Numbered from the stretch's first letter, positions 26,796-35,383 are shown. The stretch is DNA of 64,000 nucleotides from Cellvibrio sp. UBA7671 (GCA_002483145.1 DLHJ01000012.1:62001-126000), one strand, 5' to 3'. Notes: generated by a model from the sequence alone, not told the origin. A program made the numbers and translations.

Positions 26796-27989
26796 ATGGC
26801 TTACACCAGTAAACAAACGGCACGCGAAAACCAGGCAGCGGAAGATGCTGCCGCAAAACAAACCGCACCGGCCTTTACTGACCAGCGCGTATCCACCGGT
26901 GTTCAGTTACAGCAGCAGCAGATGATGCACACAGCACAGGCCAAGTTCGCAACGGCGCAACGTGCAGGTGTTGAAGAGGAAGAACCCTTACAAGGAAAAT
27001 TTGCACCAGTACAACGCGCTGAAGAAGAGGAATTGCTGCAGGGTAAATTTGAAACTGCACAGCGCGCGGGAGTGGAGGATGAAGAACCGCTACAAGGCAA
27101 ATTTGAAACTGTACAGCGGGCCGAAGAAGAGGAGTTATTACAGGGAAAATTTGCAACCGCCCAGCGCGCAGGTGTCGAGGAAGAAGAACCACTGCAAGGT
27201 AAATTTGCGACCGCGCAATTAGCTGCCGAGGAAGAACTATTGCAGGGAAAATTTTCAACAGACATAAGTTCACAGGCTATCGCCCAACGCGAAGAAAAAC
27301 CCAATAACACTGGCCTACCCAATCAACTCAAAAGCGGTATTGAATCCCTCTCCGGTATGAGTTTGGACAACGTAAAAGTCCACTACAACTCCAGCAAACC
27401 AGCGCAATTAAACGCACACGCCTACGCGCAGGGCAGCGACATCCACGTCGCCCCCGGCCAGGAACAACATTTGCCCCACGAAGCCTGGCACGTTGTGCAA
27501 CAAGCACAGGGCCGTGTAAAACCCACGACGCAAATGAAAGGCACATCCGTGAATGACGATGTGAGTTTGGAAACAGAAGCGGATGTGATGGGGGCTAAGG
27601 CTGCTCAGTTAAAATTGAAGAAAGTTAATACTTTTGTAGACATTCCCTCAGGAAAAGGGACTGCTCAGTTGTATGATGTTGTGCGCGGTGGAACCTGCTT
27701 GGAAGATCAATTTGTAAAAGGTTCTGGAGTATCTGTGGGCGACGAAGGAAAACTAAGTGGTGTGTCCACGCAAAGTAAAGATGGGGTGGACCGGAATACG
27801 CTTTGCGGTTTTTTTAAAAATGGACAAGTAGGCGTCGCGGACAGTTCTGCCGTAACAGCAGCTGGTGGAGAACTAGTACATGATGGACATGCAAAAAATC
27901 CGAACCATGCAACGATTAATGGTTTGACAGGAGCAAAATTGGAAACGTTGTTTACACCAACAATCCCCAACCCGAACAAAAAAAAGTAA
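26796..27989 (+). CDS. eCIS cargo protein: repeat region, DUF4157 and C-terminal toxin-like domain
   Basis: This 397-residue protein has three parts. Residues about 45-150 hold alternating LQGKF units with acidic spacers. Residues about 170-260 are a DUF4157 domain with HEAWH (HExxH, near 228-232) inside [23 protein letters not shown]4157 proteins are the commonest eCIS-linked cargo family and this motif is metalloprotease-like. The last 110 residues (from about 288: [44 protein letters not shown]) look like a C-terminal toxin module of polymorphic toxins, but I cannot assign an activity. It follows a 71-bp gap, so it may have its own promoter, and precedes an immunity-like gene. Delivery by the particle is inferred from position and domain. 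Confidence 0.8.
   Translation: MAYTSKQTARENQAAEDAAAKQTAPAFTDQRVSTGVQLQQQQMMHTAQAKFATAQRAGVEEEEPLQGKFAPVQRAEEEELLQGKFETAQRAGVEDEEPLQGKFETVQRAEEEELLQGKFATAQRAGVEEEEPLQGKFATAQLAAEEELLQGKFSTDISSQAIAQREEKPNNTGLPNQLKSGIESLSGMSLDNVKVHYNSSKPAQLNAHAYAQGSDIHVAPGQEQHLPHEAWHVVQQAQGRVKPTTQMKGTSVNDDVSLETEADVMGAKAAQLKLKKVNTFVDIPSGKGTAQLYDVVRGGTCLEDQFVKGSGVSVGDEGKLSGVSTQSKDGVDRNTLCGFFKNGQVGVADSSAVTAAGGELVHDGHAKNPNHATINGLTGAKLETLFTPTIPNPNKKK
26940..27258 (+). repeat. 102-bp tandem coding repeats in the cargo protein
   Basis: About three copies of a 34-residue unit, each made of an 18-residue half (LQGKF[13 protein letters not shown] type) and a 16-residue half (LQGKF[11 protein letters not shown] type). Six LQGKF motifs are present in all. 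The DNA copies differ mainly at third positions, so selection has kept the protein repeat. Similar acidic LQ repeats ahead of DUF4157 occur in other eCIS cargo as I recall. A loading or packing role is inference. Confidence 0.85.
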
Positions 27990-28026
27990 TAGAACAAAAA
28001 ATCAGCTTTAAAAAAGGGAGAGATCT

Positions 28027-28311
28027 ATGAAACGAGCAAAGTTATACGTGGATTTTAATGAAATGCTTGATGACAACTTATGCCTGCTTTCTAAAGAAGA
28101 CAAAAAATTAGACAGCGAAGGCAATATCGTACAATTATTTGAGGGATTAGAAATTGATGTTTATATGGATGATTGCGACGAAAGTGGTATGCCTGATCCT
28201 TTGATTGCCAGTGGCAAGGTAGAAATGAATACGAGCACTGATTGGTCATCTCATGTTAAGTGGTGCGTTCGCATAGATGAAAAAGGCATTCAGCGATCGT
28301 CTCAACAATAG
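28027..28311 (+). CDS. putative immunity protein for the cargo toxin
   Basis: This 94-residue acidic, soluble protein (MKRAKLYVDFNEMLDDNLCLL, then VYMDDCDESGMPDPLIASGKVEMNT, then WCVRIDEKGI) has no signal peptide or membrane helix. GGGAGAG lies ahead of ATG 28027, 37 bp after the toxin-like gene, so the two are co-transcribed. Small size, acidity and position after a polymorphic-toxin-like C-terminus are the usual signs of an immunity protein. I recall similar small proteins next to polymorphic toxins but cannot name a family. If correct, the toxin acts on a target the producer shares. Confidence 0.65.
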   Translation: MKRAKLYVDFNEMLDDNLCLLSKEDKKLDSEGNIVQLFEGLEIDVYMDDCDESGMPDPLIASGKVEMNTSTDWSSHVKWCVRIDEKGIQRSSQQ

Positions 28312-28345
28312 CCTTTCAAGTATCATTTCCACAAACCTAGTTTCC

Positions 28346-28391
28346 AAAATCAAAAGGCCAAAAAGGAATTCCTTTTTGGCCTTTTGATTTT
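28346..28391. terminator. 46-bp perfect palindrome, bidirectional terminator
   Basis: Bases 28346-28368 are the exact reverse complement of 28369-28391, with the axis in GGAATTCC. The arms begin and end in A/T runs with a GGCC core, so either transcript would form a long hairpin followed by U-rich sequence. It lies between the convergent immunity-like gene and xyn11A. Confidence 0.85.
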
Positions 28392-28410
28392 TAAATCCTA
28401 TCCGATAGGA

Positions 28411-30456
28411 TTAATTACATACTACCCCACCGCCGCCAGTGCCCTGGCTATTGCAGGTGCTGGTGGTGATACAGTTTCTGTTGTTCTCCCAGCCCCAACC
28501 ACTCGCTGTAGCGGTGCAGATTGGGTACCGAGTGCCCCACCAGTTGCATTGGCAGGCGCCGCCGGTGGCAATACTGCTGCTGGCGCGACTGCTGGATGCG
28601 GGTGTGCTGCTGCGGCTACTGCTGCTGACCGCCGGAGTACTACTGCGGCTGCTGCTTGAAACAGCAGGCGTACTGCTTGCTGTACCGCCAGATGGTGCCA
28701 CTGCACGACCGGTACTCGCATCAATGCGGCCCGGGCACAAGCCTTTAGCGCGCAGGCTGGAGGCGATTTGGGCGATAGCCGCATTGGTGTTGGTGTAGCT
28801 GCCGTCGTGCATCAATATTACCTGACCATTTTGCAGGCGATTTGCCGCGCTAGCGATTGCAGACGCGGTGGCGCCGTTCCAGTCTTGTGAGTCCACATCC
28901 CAGGTAATTACCCGCAAACCCAATGCCTGGGCAGCTTGTTGAATGGTGGAATTGACCGTGCCGTAGGGCGGACGGAACAAGGTTGGTTTGGGCGCACCCG
29001 CATTTTGAATCGCCTGATTGGCGCGGTTCAGCTCATCGTAAATCTGCTGGTAACTCATGCTGCCCATCTGCGGATGGCTGTAGCTGTGGTTATGTACTTC
29101 GCCGACACTTAACTGCTGCGCCATGAAGTTAGCATTAGCGACAACATTATTGCCCTGATTGAACCAGGTAACCGGAGTCAGGTTGTTTTGCTTCAGCAGG
29201 TTAACCAAAGTGGGAGTATTGGCGGTAGGACCGTCGTCGAAGGTAATGCCCACATAGCCAGAACAGTTGTTCGCGCTGCTACTGGAGCCAGCACCACCGC
29301 CGGAACTGCTGGTGCCACCACCAGTGCTGCCACCGGAACAGCTGCCACTGAAGCAGTCGTAGGTGAAACCAAAACCTATCACGCCGTTGCAATGCATCAA
29401 CTCGGAATTGCCGCCACCACCACATGAACCGTTAGCGTAATAACCCGTGTTGTAGGTCATATCCTCCGCCTGACGGGTTTCGCCGTTGACGCGGATATAG
29501 TCCACCACTACGTCGCGGCTGCCGCCGTCATTATCAAACTGCACCTGGATATCGCCCGCAGCCGTGCCGGCATAAGTCAGATCCTGGAAGCTGGTGGTCA
29601 GGTCCCAACTGGCTACCGTAGCGCCACCAATACGCAAGTTAATGTGCTCGCCGCCCGCCACACCGCGCGCGCGAACGGTAACGCCGCCGCTAACGCTGGG
29701 AGTTGAGCTAGCCACTGAACTGCTCGAAACCGCCGGAGTAGAGCTGGCCGGTGTACTACTGGTAGTAACGGTGCCTTGGCTTACGGTGATATCCGAACTG
29801 CCGCGGCTTTGATAGCCCTCGGTCGCCAACACCTGATAATCGTGATTACCCAGTGCCAGACCTTTGCTCGCCCAAAAGTTTGCGTGATTGGCAAAGGTAA
29901 TGGTGCCGGAGATTGCACCAAAGCCCTTCTTGGGATTACGCACACTGAAGTATTGATAGAAGGTCTGGGTACCATCAATCGATGGTTGTTGGGTACGCAA
30001 GCAGCGACGCACATTGTAAGTCGCGCCATCGCTTTGGAAGCTGCCGTAGTCGGTACCACCCGAGCAGGAGGCCGGGTTGTACGAACCGTAACTTTCAATC
30101 ACGTAATATTCAATCAGTGGGCTTCTGGTCCAGCCATAAAACGCAAGATACGAGTTTTGGCTGTTATCGACCCCAAAATTGCCTGAATAGCTGATAACTC
30201 TGGTGCTGTTACCCGGATTCCAGCCCTTACCACCTACCCAGTTGTTGGTACTGTTGGTCCACTGCGAGGTATAGCGGCCAGCGGCTTGTAGGCCCATGGA
30301 GGCATCGCCGGAATCTTTCCAGAAGGTATAGTAAAAACCGTTATTGGTTCCCGTTGAGTTTGCTGTCAGGGTTTGTGCGCTGGCGCTTGTCGCATACAAG
30401 GCTGCTGCGCAAGTCAGTGCCGTAGCGACACTCTTGCCGATTGTCGTTAATTTCAT
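28411..30456 (-). CDS. xyn11A: modular xylanase / acetylxylan esterase, GH11-CBM60-CE4-CBM10
   Basis: This 681-residue secreted enzyme attacks acetylated xylan. After a signal peptide (1-27, cleaved near SASA) comes GH11 (about 28-228), with Glu116 (PLIEYY) as nucleophile and Glu213 (ATEGYQ) as acid/base. A Thr/Ser/Pro linker leads to CBM60 (about 257-375), a Gly/Ser linker, then a CE4 deacetylase domain (about 398-585) with TFDDGP (405-410), HxxxxxH at 455-461 and RPPYG (495-499). A long Ser/Ala/Pro linker (588-630) joins CBM10 (about 633-671, CQCNWWGTRYP). This is the domain order of Cellvibrio Xyn11A as I remember it. The gene faces the eCIS block and stands alone. One protein cuts the backbone and removes acetyl groups. 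Confidence 0.93.
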   Translation of the reverse strand: MKLTTIGKSVATALTCAAALYATSASAQTLTANSTGTNNGFYYTFWKDSGDASMGLQAAGRYTSQWTNSTNNWVGGKGWNPGNSTRVISYSGNFGVDNSQNSYLAFYGWTRSPLIEYYVIESYGSYNPASCSGGTDYGSFQSDGATYNVRRCLRTQQPSIDGTQTFYQYFSVRNPKKGFGAISGTITFANHANFWASKGLALGNHDYQVLATEGYQSRGSSDITVSQGTVTTSSTPASSTPAVSSSSVASSTPSVSGGVTVRARGVAGGEHINLRIGGATVASWDLTTSFQDLTYAGTAAGDIQVQFDNDGGSRDVVVDYIRVNGETRQAEDMTYNTGYYANGSCGGGGNSELMHCNGVIGFGFTYDCFSGSCSGGSTGGGTSSSGGGAGSSSSANNCSGYVGITFDDGPTANTPTLVNLLKQNNLTPVTWFNQGNNVVANANFMAQQLSVGEVHNHSYSHPQMGSMSYQQIYDELNRANQAIQNAGAPKPTLFRPPYGTVNSTIQQAAQALGLRVITWDVDSQDWNGATASAIASAANRLQNGQVILMHDGSYTNTNAAIAQIASSLRAKGLCPGRIDASTGRAVAPSGGTASSTPAVSSSSRSSTPAVSSSSRSSTPASSSRASSSIATGGACQCNWWGTRYPICTATASGWGWENNRNCITTSTCNSQGTGGGGVVCN

Positions 30457-30774
30457 TATTAATCTCCGATACGCCTCTCAACCTATACCACCGATAAAGG
30501 AGGAGGGCTGTTGGAAGGCTTCTCCTGTTCATTGCGAACAGGCGTTCTTTCCGGGCGCCATACTGCTTGTGATTATTGTGTAAATTGGCGCGGTGATTCC
30601 GAAGTGCACGGTATACATCTGCTTTTTGATATTGTCAAATAAACCATATGCATATTGTCGATGTAACCATTTACAATTTTATTTTTAAAATTTTTCGTTT
30701 AAGGCGATATTTTTTAATTATTTTTTGCATTGAATCTTGCACAAATTTGAAGAGGGATAAGTATGAAAAGACGT
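30457..30774. other. AT-rich spacer between xyn11A and the TauE gene
   Basis: This 318-bp non-coding stretch must hold the xyn11A promoter on the minus strand. The part at 30640-30740 is very AT-rich. No confident -35/-10 pair, operator, RNA gene or classic terminator is visible. A 10-codon frame at about 30763 on the plus strand is not a credible gene. Confidence 0.6.
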
Positions 30775-31548
30775 TTACCTGTAAACAGAAAATAAACCAA
30801 ACGCGCTGACAAACAATAGTGCACTACCGATCACCCGATAAAAAATCACCGGATCAGCACTCACCAGTCGTGCGTGAAATTTCAAACCAAAATAGTGGCC
30901 AATGGCTGTCGCGGGTAACAACCACACATGCGCTTGCAACTGCAGATCCACCCCGGCAATTAAAAACGCCACCATCTTGATACTCACCAAAATAAACCAG
31001 AGGACAAACAGGGTATCGCGCAATTTTTCACGCGCGACATGCACCATATAGACCGTCATAATCAGCGGCGCACCAATCAATGAGGTGCCACTAATGTAAG
31101 CGCCGAGCGACAGAAAAATACCATCGCTCACCGGATGTGAACTCTTAAAAGGTTTATTCAAAATATAAGTGATGGAATACACCGAAATAATCACAAAAAT
31201 AATCGCACTCATAATATTCGCCGGAATCGTCAACAAACCGGCCACACCAATCAGCTTGGGGATAATCATTATTTTCAGGGATTTTTTCAGATAAACCCAA
31301 TCCACTGTCGATGACTTTTTTTCATCCGTAGCTGCGCGTTTACGATTGTTTTGCCACACCGTCAGCGTCGAAAAAATTAATAAATGTACCGCGATAATTG
31401 GCAAATACACCAGCGGGCGATTATCCACCAGCAACAACAGCGGCAACGCCATCATCGCTCCACCAAACCCCAAACCGGTGCGTACAAATCCGCTCCAGAC
31501 GAAGATCAGTAAAACGAGGATGAGCTGAGTAAGGGAAAGGTCGGCCAT
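30775..31548 (-). CDS. TSUP-family (TauE/SafE) anion exporter
   Basis: This 257-residue inner-membrane protein has about eight hydrophobic helices. The first carries the family motif GFVRTGLGFGGAMMALPLLLLV, and a second half repeats the layout (YISGTSLIGAPLIMTVYMV). TauE/SafE proteins move sulfite, sulfoacetate or related small anions across the inner membrane. A basic cytoplasmic loop (about 65-90, RKRAATDEKKSS) separates the halves. No sulfur-metabolism gene lies nearby, so the substrate cannot be told. Confidence 0.85.
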   Translation of the reverse strand: MADLSLTQLILVLLIFVWSGFVRTGLGFGGAMMALPLLLLVDNRPLVYLPIIAVHLLIFSTLTVWQNNRKRAATDEKKSSTVDWVYLKKSLKIMIIPKLIGVAGLLTIPANIMSAIIFVIISVYSITYILNKPFKSSHPVSDGIFLSLGAYISGTSLIGAPLIMTVYMVHVAREKLRDTLFVLWFILVSIKMVAFLIAGVDLQLQAHVWLLPATAIGHYFGLKFHARLVSADPVIFYRVIGSALLFVSAFGLFSVYR

Positions 31549-31598
31549 GGGAGAAGTCCAATCGTGAAAGCGGGTACAAAGTAAAACTGAACCGTAAT

Positions 31599-32048
31599 TT
31601 AGATTAACAGTCGTTGATCAAACGGATACTGTCTAGCACTAATAATTTCTGCATTGGCAGCAGCGACATGACGTGGATTAAACAGATAGTTGAAGCTGTG
31701 CGGCACTACCGCGCTGGGCACGCGCAATAACAGCGAGCTGCTGCCCGTTAACCATTCATCGCCAATCGCACGCGTGAGTTCGCGATCATCTTGCCAATCG
31801 TCAGGCAGGGCGTTTTTGTGCAGATGAGACATACCGGTGCGCTGGTTGTAGTCCACTTCCAGCAGTTGATAGCTAGCGGGGATTTCACTGAGATCCAACT
31901 CAAAATGCACCAACACTTCCAACATCGCCAGTGCCGGGCTTTCCGATAAATAGACAATAGGAATGCCGCGATTGTGCCAACGGCCGGACGCTTTCAGGCC
32001 ACCTTTTCCCTGTAGATCGGAGTAGTTGCTGATTCTCCATAACTTCAT
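31599..32048 (-). CDS. RES-domain toxin
   Basis: This 149-residue protein carries a full RES domain: MKLWRISNY at the start (Arg), GRWHNRGIPIVYLSESPALAMLEVLVH (the conserved Glu and surroundings) and an SAVVPHSFNYLFNP segment near the end (Ser, Asn). RES toxins are ADP-ribosyltransferase-like enzymes known to degrade NAD+ or modify host targets. The typical length of about 150 residues is kept and all three landmark regions are present, so it looks active. It lies 27 bp downstream of its antitoxin gene. Confidence 0.9.
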   Translation of the reverse strand: MKLWRISNYSDLQGKGGLKASGRWHNRGIPIVYLSESPALAMLEVLVHFELDLSEIPASYQLLEVDYNQRTGMSHLHKNALPDDWQDDRELTRAIGDEWLTGSSSLLLRVPSAVVPHSFNYLFNPRHVAAANAEIISARQYPFDQRLLI

Positions 32049-32075
32049 GGCATAACGGTTCCCTTAAAGCCTCAA

Positions 32076-32531
32076 CTAGGCGAAGTAGCCTTCATCTAAT
32101 TGGATAAGGGTTTCTTCAACCAAACTCGCACCCGGCTCGGTTTTTATCAGCTCCATGGCTGACAAACCATCAAATATCTTGCGCGGTTTGTTTAGCCACG
32201 CCATGGCTTTGTCTGCGCCTAATACCTCTTGTGCCAAAGCCGAAATTTTTGCCGCTCGCAACCAGCGCTCGGTTTCATCGGTCGTCAGTTTTTGGCCTTT
32301 TTCACGGCGATGAGTGAGGGTGCGCAGCGGAATGATCCAATCCAGGTCGCGCCGGTTAAACCCCTGATCGACGAGCAAATCTACCGCCGAGGTGACAATA
32401 CCCTCGCGACTGACCCGCACGACATCCAACGGGGTCTTAAGACCAATATGGAGAATGGAACCCACCCGCGCCATTACACGGGCAGATACGCCTTTACTGG
32501 CTTTTTCGGGAGTAAATTCGCTGTGTTGCAT
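32076..32531 (-). CDS. Xre/MbcA/ParS-type antitoxin (DUF2384)
   Basis: This 151-residue antitoxin has an N-terminal Xre-like helix-turn-helix region (about 20-85; VDLLVDQGFNRRDLDWIIP) and a C-terminal DUF2384 segment (AWLNKPRKIFDGLSAMELIKTEPGASLVEETLIQLDEGYFA). The C-terminus normally plugs the toxin active site. It is first in the operon, upstream of the RES toxin. A perfect inverted repeat just before its start is the probable site at which the complex represses its own promoter. Confidence 0.9.
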   Translation of the reverse strand: MQHSEFTPEKASKGVSARVMARVGSILHIGLKTPLDVVRVSREGIVTSAVDLLVDQGFNRRDLDWIIPLRTLTHRREKGQKLTTDETERWLRAAKISALAQEVLGADKAMAWLNKPRKIFDGLSAMELIKTEPGASLVEETLIQLDEGYFA

Positions 32532-32550
32532 AGAGCCCTCAAACGAGAAA

Positions 32551-32585
32551 CGGCAATTTGCCTAATTGTATATGGCAAATTGCCG
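32551..32585 (-). promoter_or_regulatory. inverted-repeat operator of the RES/Xre operon
   Basis: CGGCAATTTGCC (32551-32562) and GGCAAATTGCCG (32574-32585) are exact 12-bp arms around an 11-bp AT-rich spacer. On the minus strand the spacer reads ATATACAATTA, so a -10 element (TATACA or similar) would lie inside the repeat. The repeat is 20 bp upstream of the antitoxin ATG. Autoregulation by the antitoxin complex is inferred. Confidence 0.75.
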
Positions 32586-32602
32586 ATTTACCAGTTATCA
32601 GC

Positions 32603-34435
32603 CTATTCGACCGTCACCGACTTGGCCAGGTTTCTCGGCTGATCCACATCTGTACCCTTGATAATCGCAACGTAGTAACTCAGCAACTGTAACGGCAAGG
32701 TGTAGAGAATCGGTGCCAACCAGGGGTGAATATGAGGGACGTTGATGACGCGCATGGTTGCGTCCGATTCGAATTTTGCATCTTCATCGGCAAAGACATA
32801 CAAGATGCCGCCGCGCGCACGCACTTCTTCTACGTTGGATTTTAATTTTTCCAACAAGTCGTTATTGGGTGCAACAACGATGATCGGCATGTGCGCATCA
32901 ATCAATGCCAATGGGCCGTGTTTTAATTCACCGGCGGCATAGGCTTCAGCGTGGATGTAGGAAATTTCTTTTAATTTCAGCGCGCCTTCCATTGCGATGG
33001 GATATTGATCACCGCGGCCTAAAAAGAGTGCGTGGTGTTTATCGGCAAATTCTTCAGCGAGCGCTTCGATTTTTGGTGCGAGTGCTAATGACTCTTCCAA
33101 TTTTGCCGGAAGGTTTTTTAACGCACTGACCATTTCTTTTTGTTGTTCAGTTGAAAGGCCGTTGTATTTTCCAATCGCTAATACCAGCATCGCCAAACCA
33201 ACCAATTGCGTGGTGAACGCTTTGGTGGATGCAACACCAATTTCGGCACCGGCGCGGGTCATAAATGCTAAATCTGATTCGCGCACCAATGATGAGCCGG
33301 CCACGTTGCAAATACTCAAGCTGCCTAAATAACCTAGTTCTTTTGCTAAACGCAGCGCCGCAAGCGTGTCGGCAGTTTCACCGGACTGGCTGATAGTGAC
33401 TACCATGCTGTTAGGTTGTACGAAGGATTTGCGGTAGCGGAATTCGCTGGCAATTTCGACGTTGCAGGAAATGCCGGAAAAGGTTTCCAGCCAGTAGCGC
33501 GCAACCATTGCGGAGTGATAGCTGGTGCCGCAAGCGACGATTTGGATGTGTTTTACTTTTTTGAATAAATCAGTGGCGCCATTGCCGAAGGTTTCGTCCA
33601 TCACTGATTCGTTACTCAAACGACCTTCCAGCGTATTCAGTACCGCGTTAGGTTGTTCGTAAATTTCCTTGAGCATGAAATGACGGTATTGGCCTTTGTC
33701 GCCCGCATCGTAACTCGCGGTAGATTCGTGAATCTGGCGCTCAACGGCTTGGCCATCTTTATCAAAAATGCTAATTGTCGTGCGGGTAATTTCGGCTACA
33801 TCGCCTTCTTCCAAAAAGATAAAGCGGCGTGTTACTGGCAAAAGCGCTAACTGATCAGACGCGATAAAATTTTCGCCGATGCCCAAGCCAATCACTAACG
33901 GGCTACCGGAACGCGCAACCACTAAACGCGATGCATCGTTTTTGTCCATCAACACAGTGCCATAAGCGCCGTGCAATTGTTTTACGGTTTTTTGCACTGC
34001 TGCTAATAAACTATCGGTAGTTTTTAATTCTTTTTGCACCAAATGCGCGATCACTTCGGTGTCGGTATCGGAAGTAAATACGTAACCCTCTTCTTGTAAA
34101 AGGCGACGTAAATTTGCGTGGTTTTCAATAATACCGTTGTGTACTACTGCGATATGTTCTCTGGAAATATGCGGATGCGCATTGCGCTCGCTCGGCTCGC
34201 CATGGGTTGCCCACCGCGTATGCGCAATGCCCGTTCCTCCGGGTGTTGGCTCCGCTTTGACTGCATCGGATAGTTCTTTTACTTTTCCCAAGCGACGTAC
34301 ACGTTGTAATTCGCCGCTGCTGTTTACCACTGCCACACCGGCAGAGTCATACCCACGATATTCAAGGCGGCGTAATCCTTCCACCAGAATATCCACCACA
34401 TCACGTTGCGCTACTGCGCCGACAATTCCACACAT
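32603..34435 (-). CDS. glmS: glutamine--fructose-6-phosphate aminotransferase (isomerising)
   Basis: This 610-residue cytoplasmic enzyme makes glucosamine-6-phosphate from fructose-6-phosphate and glutamine, the first step to UDP-GlcNAc. The N-terminal glutaminase begins MCGIVGAV with catalytic Cys2 (after Met removal, Cys1). Two SIS sugar-isomerase domains follow (about 285-600), with [27 protein letters not shown] and the C-terminal [11 protein letters not shown]. Full length. It lies downstream of glmR, separated by a repeat element. No ribozyme-like leader was recognised in the 168 bp upstream, as expected for a gammaproteobacterium. Confidence 0.97.
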   Translation of the reverse strand: MCGIVGAVAQRDVVDILVEGLRRLEYRGYDSAGVAVVNSSGELQRVRRLGKVKELSDAVKAEPTPGGTGIAHTRWATHGEPSERNAHPHISREHIAVVHNGIIENHANLRRLLQEEGYVFTSDTDTEVIAHLVQKELKTTDSLLAAVQKTVKQLHGAYGTVLMDKNDASRLVVARSGSPLVIGLGIGENFIASDQLALLPVTRRFIFLEEGDVAEITRTTISIFDKDGQAVERQIHESTASYDAGDKGQYRHFMLKEIYEQPNAVLNTLEGRLSNESVMDETFGNGATDLFKKVKHIQIVACGTSYHSAMVARYWLETFSGISCNVEIASEFRYRKSFVQPNSMVVTISQSGETADTLAALRLAKELGYLGSLSICNVAGSSLVRESDLAFMTRAGAEIGVASTKAFTTQLVGLAMLVLAIGKYNGLSTEQQKEMVSALKNLPAKLEESLALAPKIEALAEEFADKHHALFLGRGDQYPIAMEGALKLKEISYIHAEAYAAGELKHGPLALIDAHMPIIVVAPNNDLLEKLKSNVEEVRARGGILYVFADEDAKFESDATMRVINVPHIHPWLAPILYTLPLQLLSYYVAIIKGTDVDQPRNLAKSVTVE

Positions 34436-34500
34436 AATTAACTCCTTGAGCTTTAGTAGTAGTAAAAATATTTTGTTTTTTAAGTAGTAGTTTTTCTTGC

Positions 34501-34587
34501 TGTCATTCCCGCATGCGGGAGCCTTAGAGCAGCGCAGCTAATCGATTCATATTTATAAAAGCTGGATCCCCGCTACGCGAGGATGAC
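34501..34587. repeat. short palindromic repeat element (MITE/REP-like)
   Basis: About 87 bp bounded by TGTCATTCCCGC at the left and an imperfect reverse complement (GCGAGGATGACG) at the right. It contains the perfect palindrome TCCCGCATGCGGGA (34506-34519). GTCATTCC...GGATGAC ends are a common form of dispersed intergenic repeat. It lies between glmR and glmS. Copy number cannot be judged from one window. Confidence 0.6.
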
Positions 34588-34603
34588 GACTCCCTGTTAA
34601 AAA

Positions 34604-35374
34604 TTATCCTGCGGATGCGCAAATCACTTGCACACCCTGTTGTTCAATTTTCTGTTTATCTTTTGCATCAATGCCATCATCAGTGACGAGCACTTTTATC
34701 GCCGACCAGGGTAATTCCAGGTTGTGAATTTTGCGGCCGATCTTGTCGGACTCGGCCATCACAATCACTTCGCGTGCAACGTCCGCCATTACACGGCTGA
34801 GACTATAAAGTTCGTTGAAGGTGGTGGTGCCGCGCTCCAGATCCAAACCATCGGCACCGATAAAAAATTGGTCGAAGTTGTAGGAGCGCAGGATCTGCTC
34901 GGCGAGTTGGCCTTGAAAGCCTTCAGATTTCGGGTCCCAGGTACCGCCGGTCATCAAAATCGTGGGTTCGTTTTCCAGCTCGCGCAGGGCGTTGGCGATG
35001 CTGAGGGAGTTAGTCATTACCACCAGCCCCTGCTTGTGCGATAACTCTGGAAGTAGCGCCGAGGTGGTGGAGCTGCCGCTGTCGAGGATGATGCGGTTGT
35101 GGTCGCGGATCAGTTGCGCGGCGGCCTTGGCGATGGATTGCTTACGAACCGAAACTTTTTCGATTGGATCGCTCATCAACTCTTGGGGAACTGGAACCGC
35201 GCCACCGTAACGACGCAAGAGCAAACCATTGGACTCCAATGCGGCCAAATCCTTACGAATAGTGACTTCTGAAGTAGAAAATTGCTCGGCGAGGGTCTCG
35301 ACACTGACTTCGCCACTGGCATTTAACAGATCTATAATCGCTCGGCGGCGCTGTTGGGTGTTTCGTTTGGTCAT
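34604..35374 (-). CDS. glmR: DeoR-family transcriptional regulator (GlmR-like)
   Basis: This 256-residue protein starts at ATG 35374 (MTKRNTQQRRRAIIDLLNASGEV); an upstream in-frame extension to 35584 is rejected because it runs through the promoter and has unlikely composition. The N-terminal DeoR helix-turn-helix is VSVETLAEQFSTSEVTIRKDLAALESNGLLLRRYGGA. The sugar-phosphate effector domain follows (SGSSTTSALLPEL ... LMTGGTWDPKSEGFQG ... FIGADGLDLERG). In pseudomonads a DeoR regulator, GlmR, lies between glmU and glmS, and the same adjacency to glmS is kept here. It probably senses an amino-sugar phosphate and controls itself and glmS. An inverted repeat covers its promoter. Confidence 0.85.
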   Translation of the reverse strand: MTKRNTQQRRRAIIDLLNASGEVSVETLAEQFSTSEVTIRKDLAALESNGLLLRRYGGAVPVPQELMSDPIEKVSVRKQSIAKAAAQLIRDHNRIILDSGSSTTSALLPELSHKQGLVVMTNSLSIANALRELENEPTILMTGGTWDPKSEGFQGQLAEQILRSYNFDQFFIGADGLDLERGTTTFNELYSLSRVMADVAREVIVMAESDKIGRKIHNLELPWSAIKVLVTDDGIDAKDKQKIEQQGVQVICASAG

Positions 35375-35383
35375 TATTGAATC

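Noticed and set aside
26940-27258. Tandem repeats as a CRISPR array
   Set aside because: The units are coding repeats in frame, without spacers or near-identical palindromic repeats.
26875-27322. Long open frames on the minus strand opposite the cargo repeats
   Set aside because: They mirror the repeated codons of the cargo gene, have low complexity and no ribosome site.
28384-28798. Ala/Leu-rich frames opposite the xylanase linkers
   Set aside because: They are antisense to Ser/Thr/Pro linker codons, which remain open in all frames.
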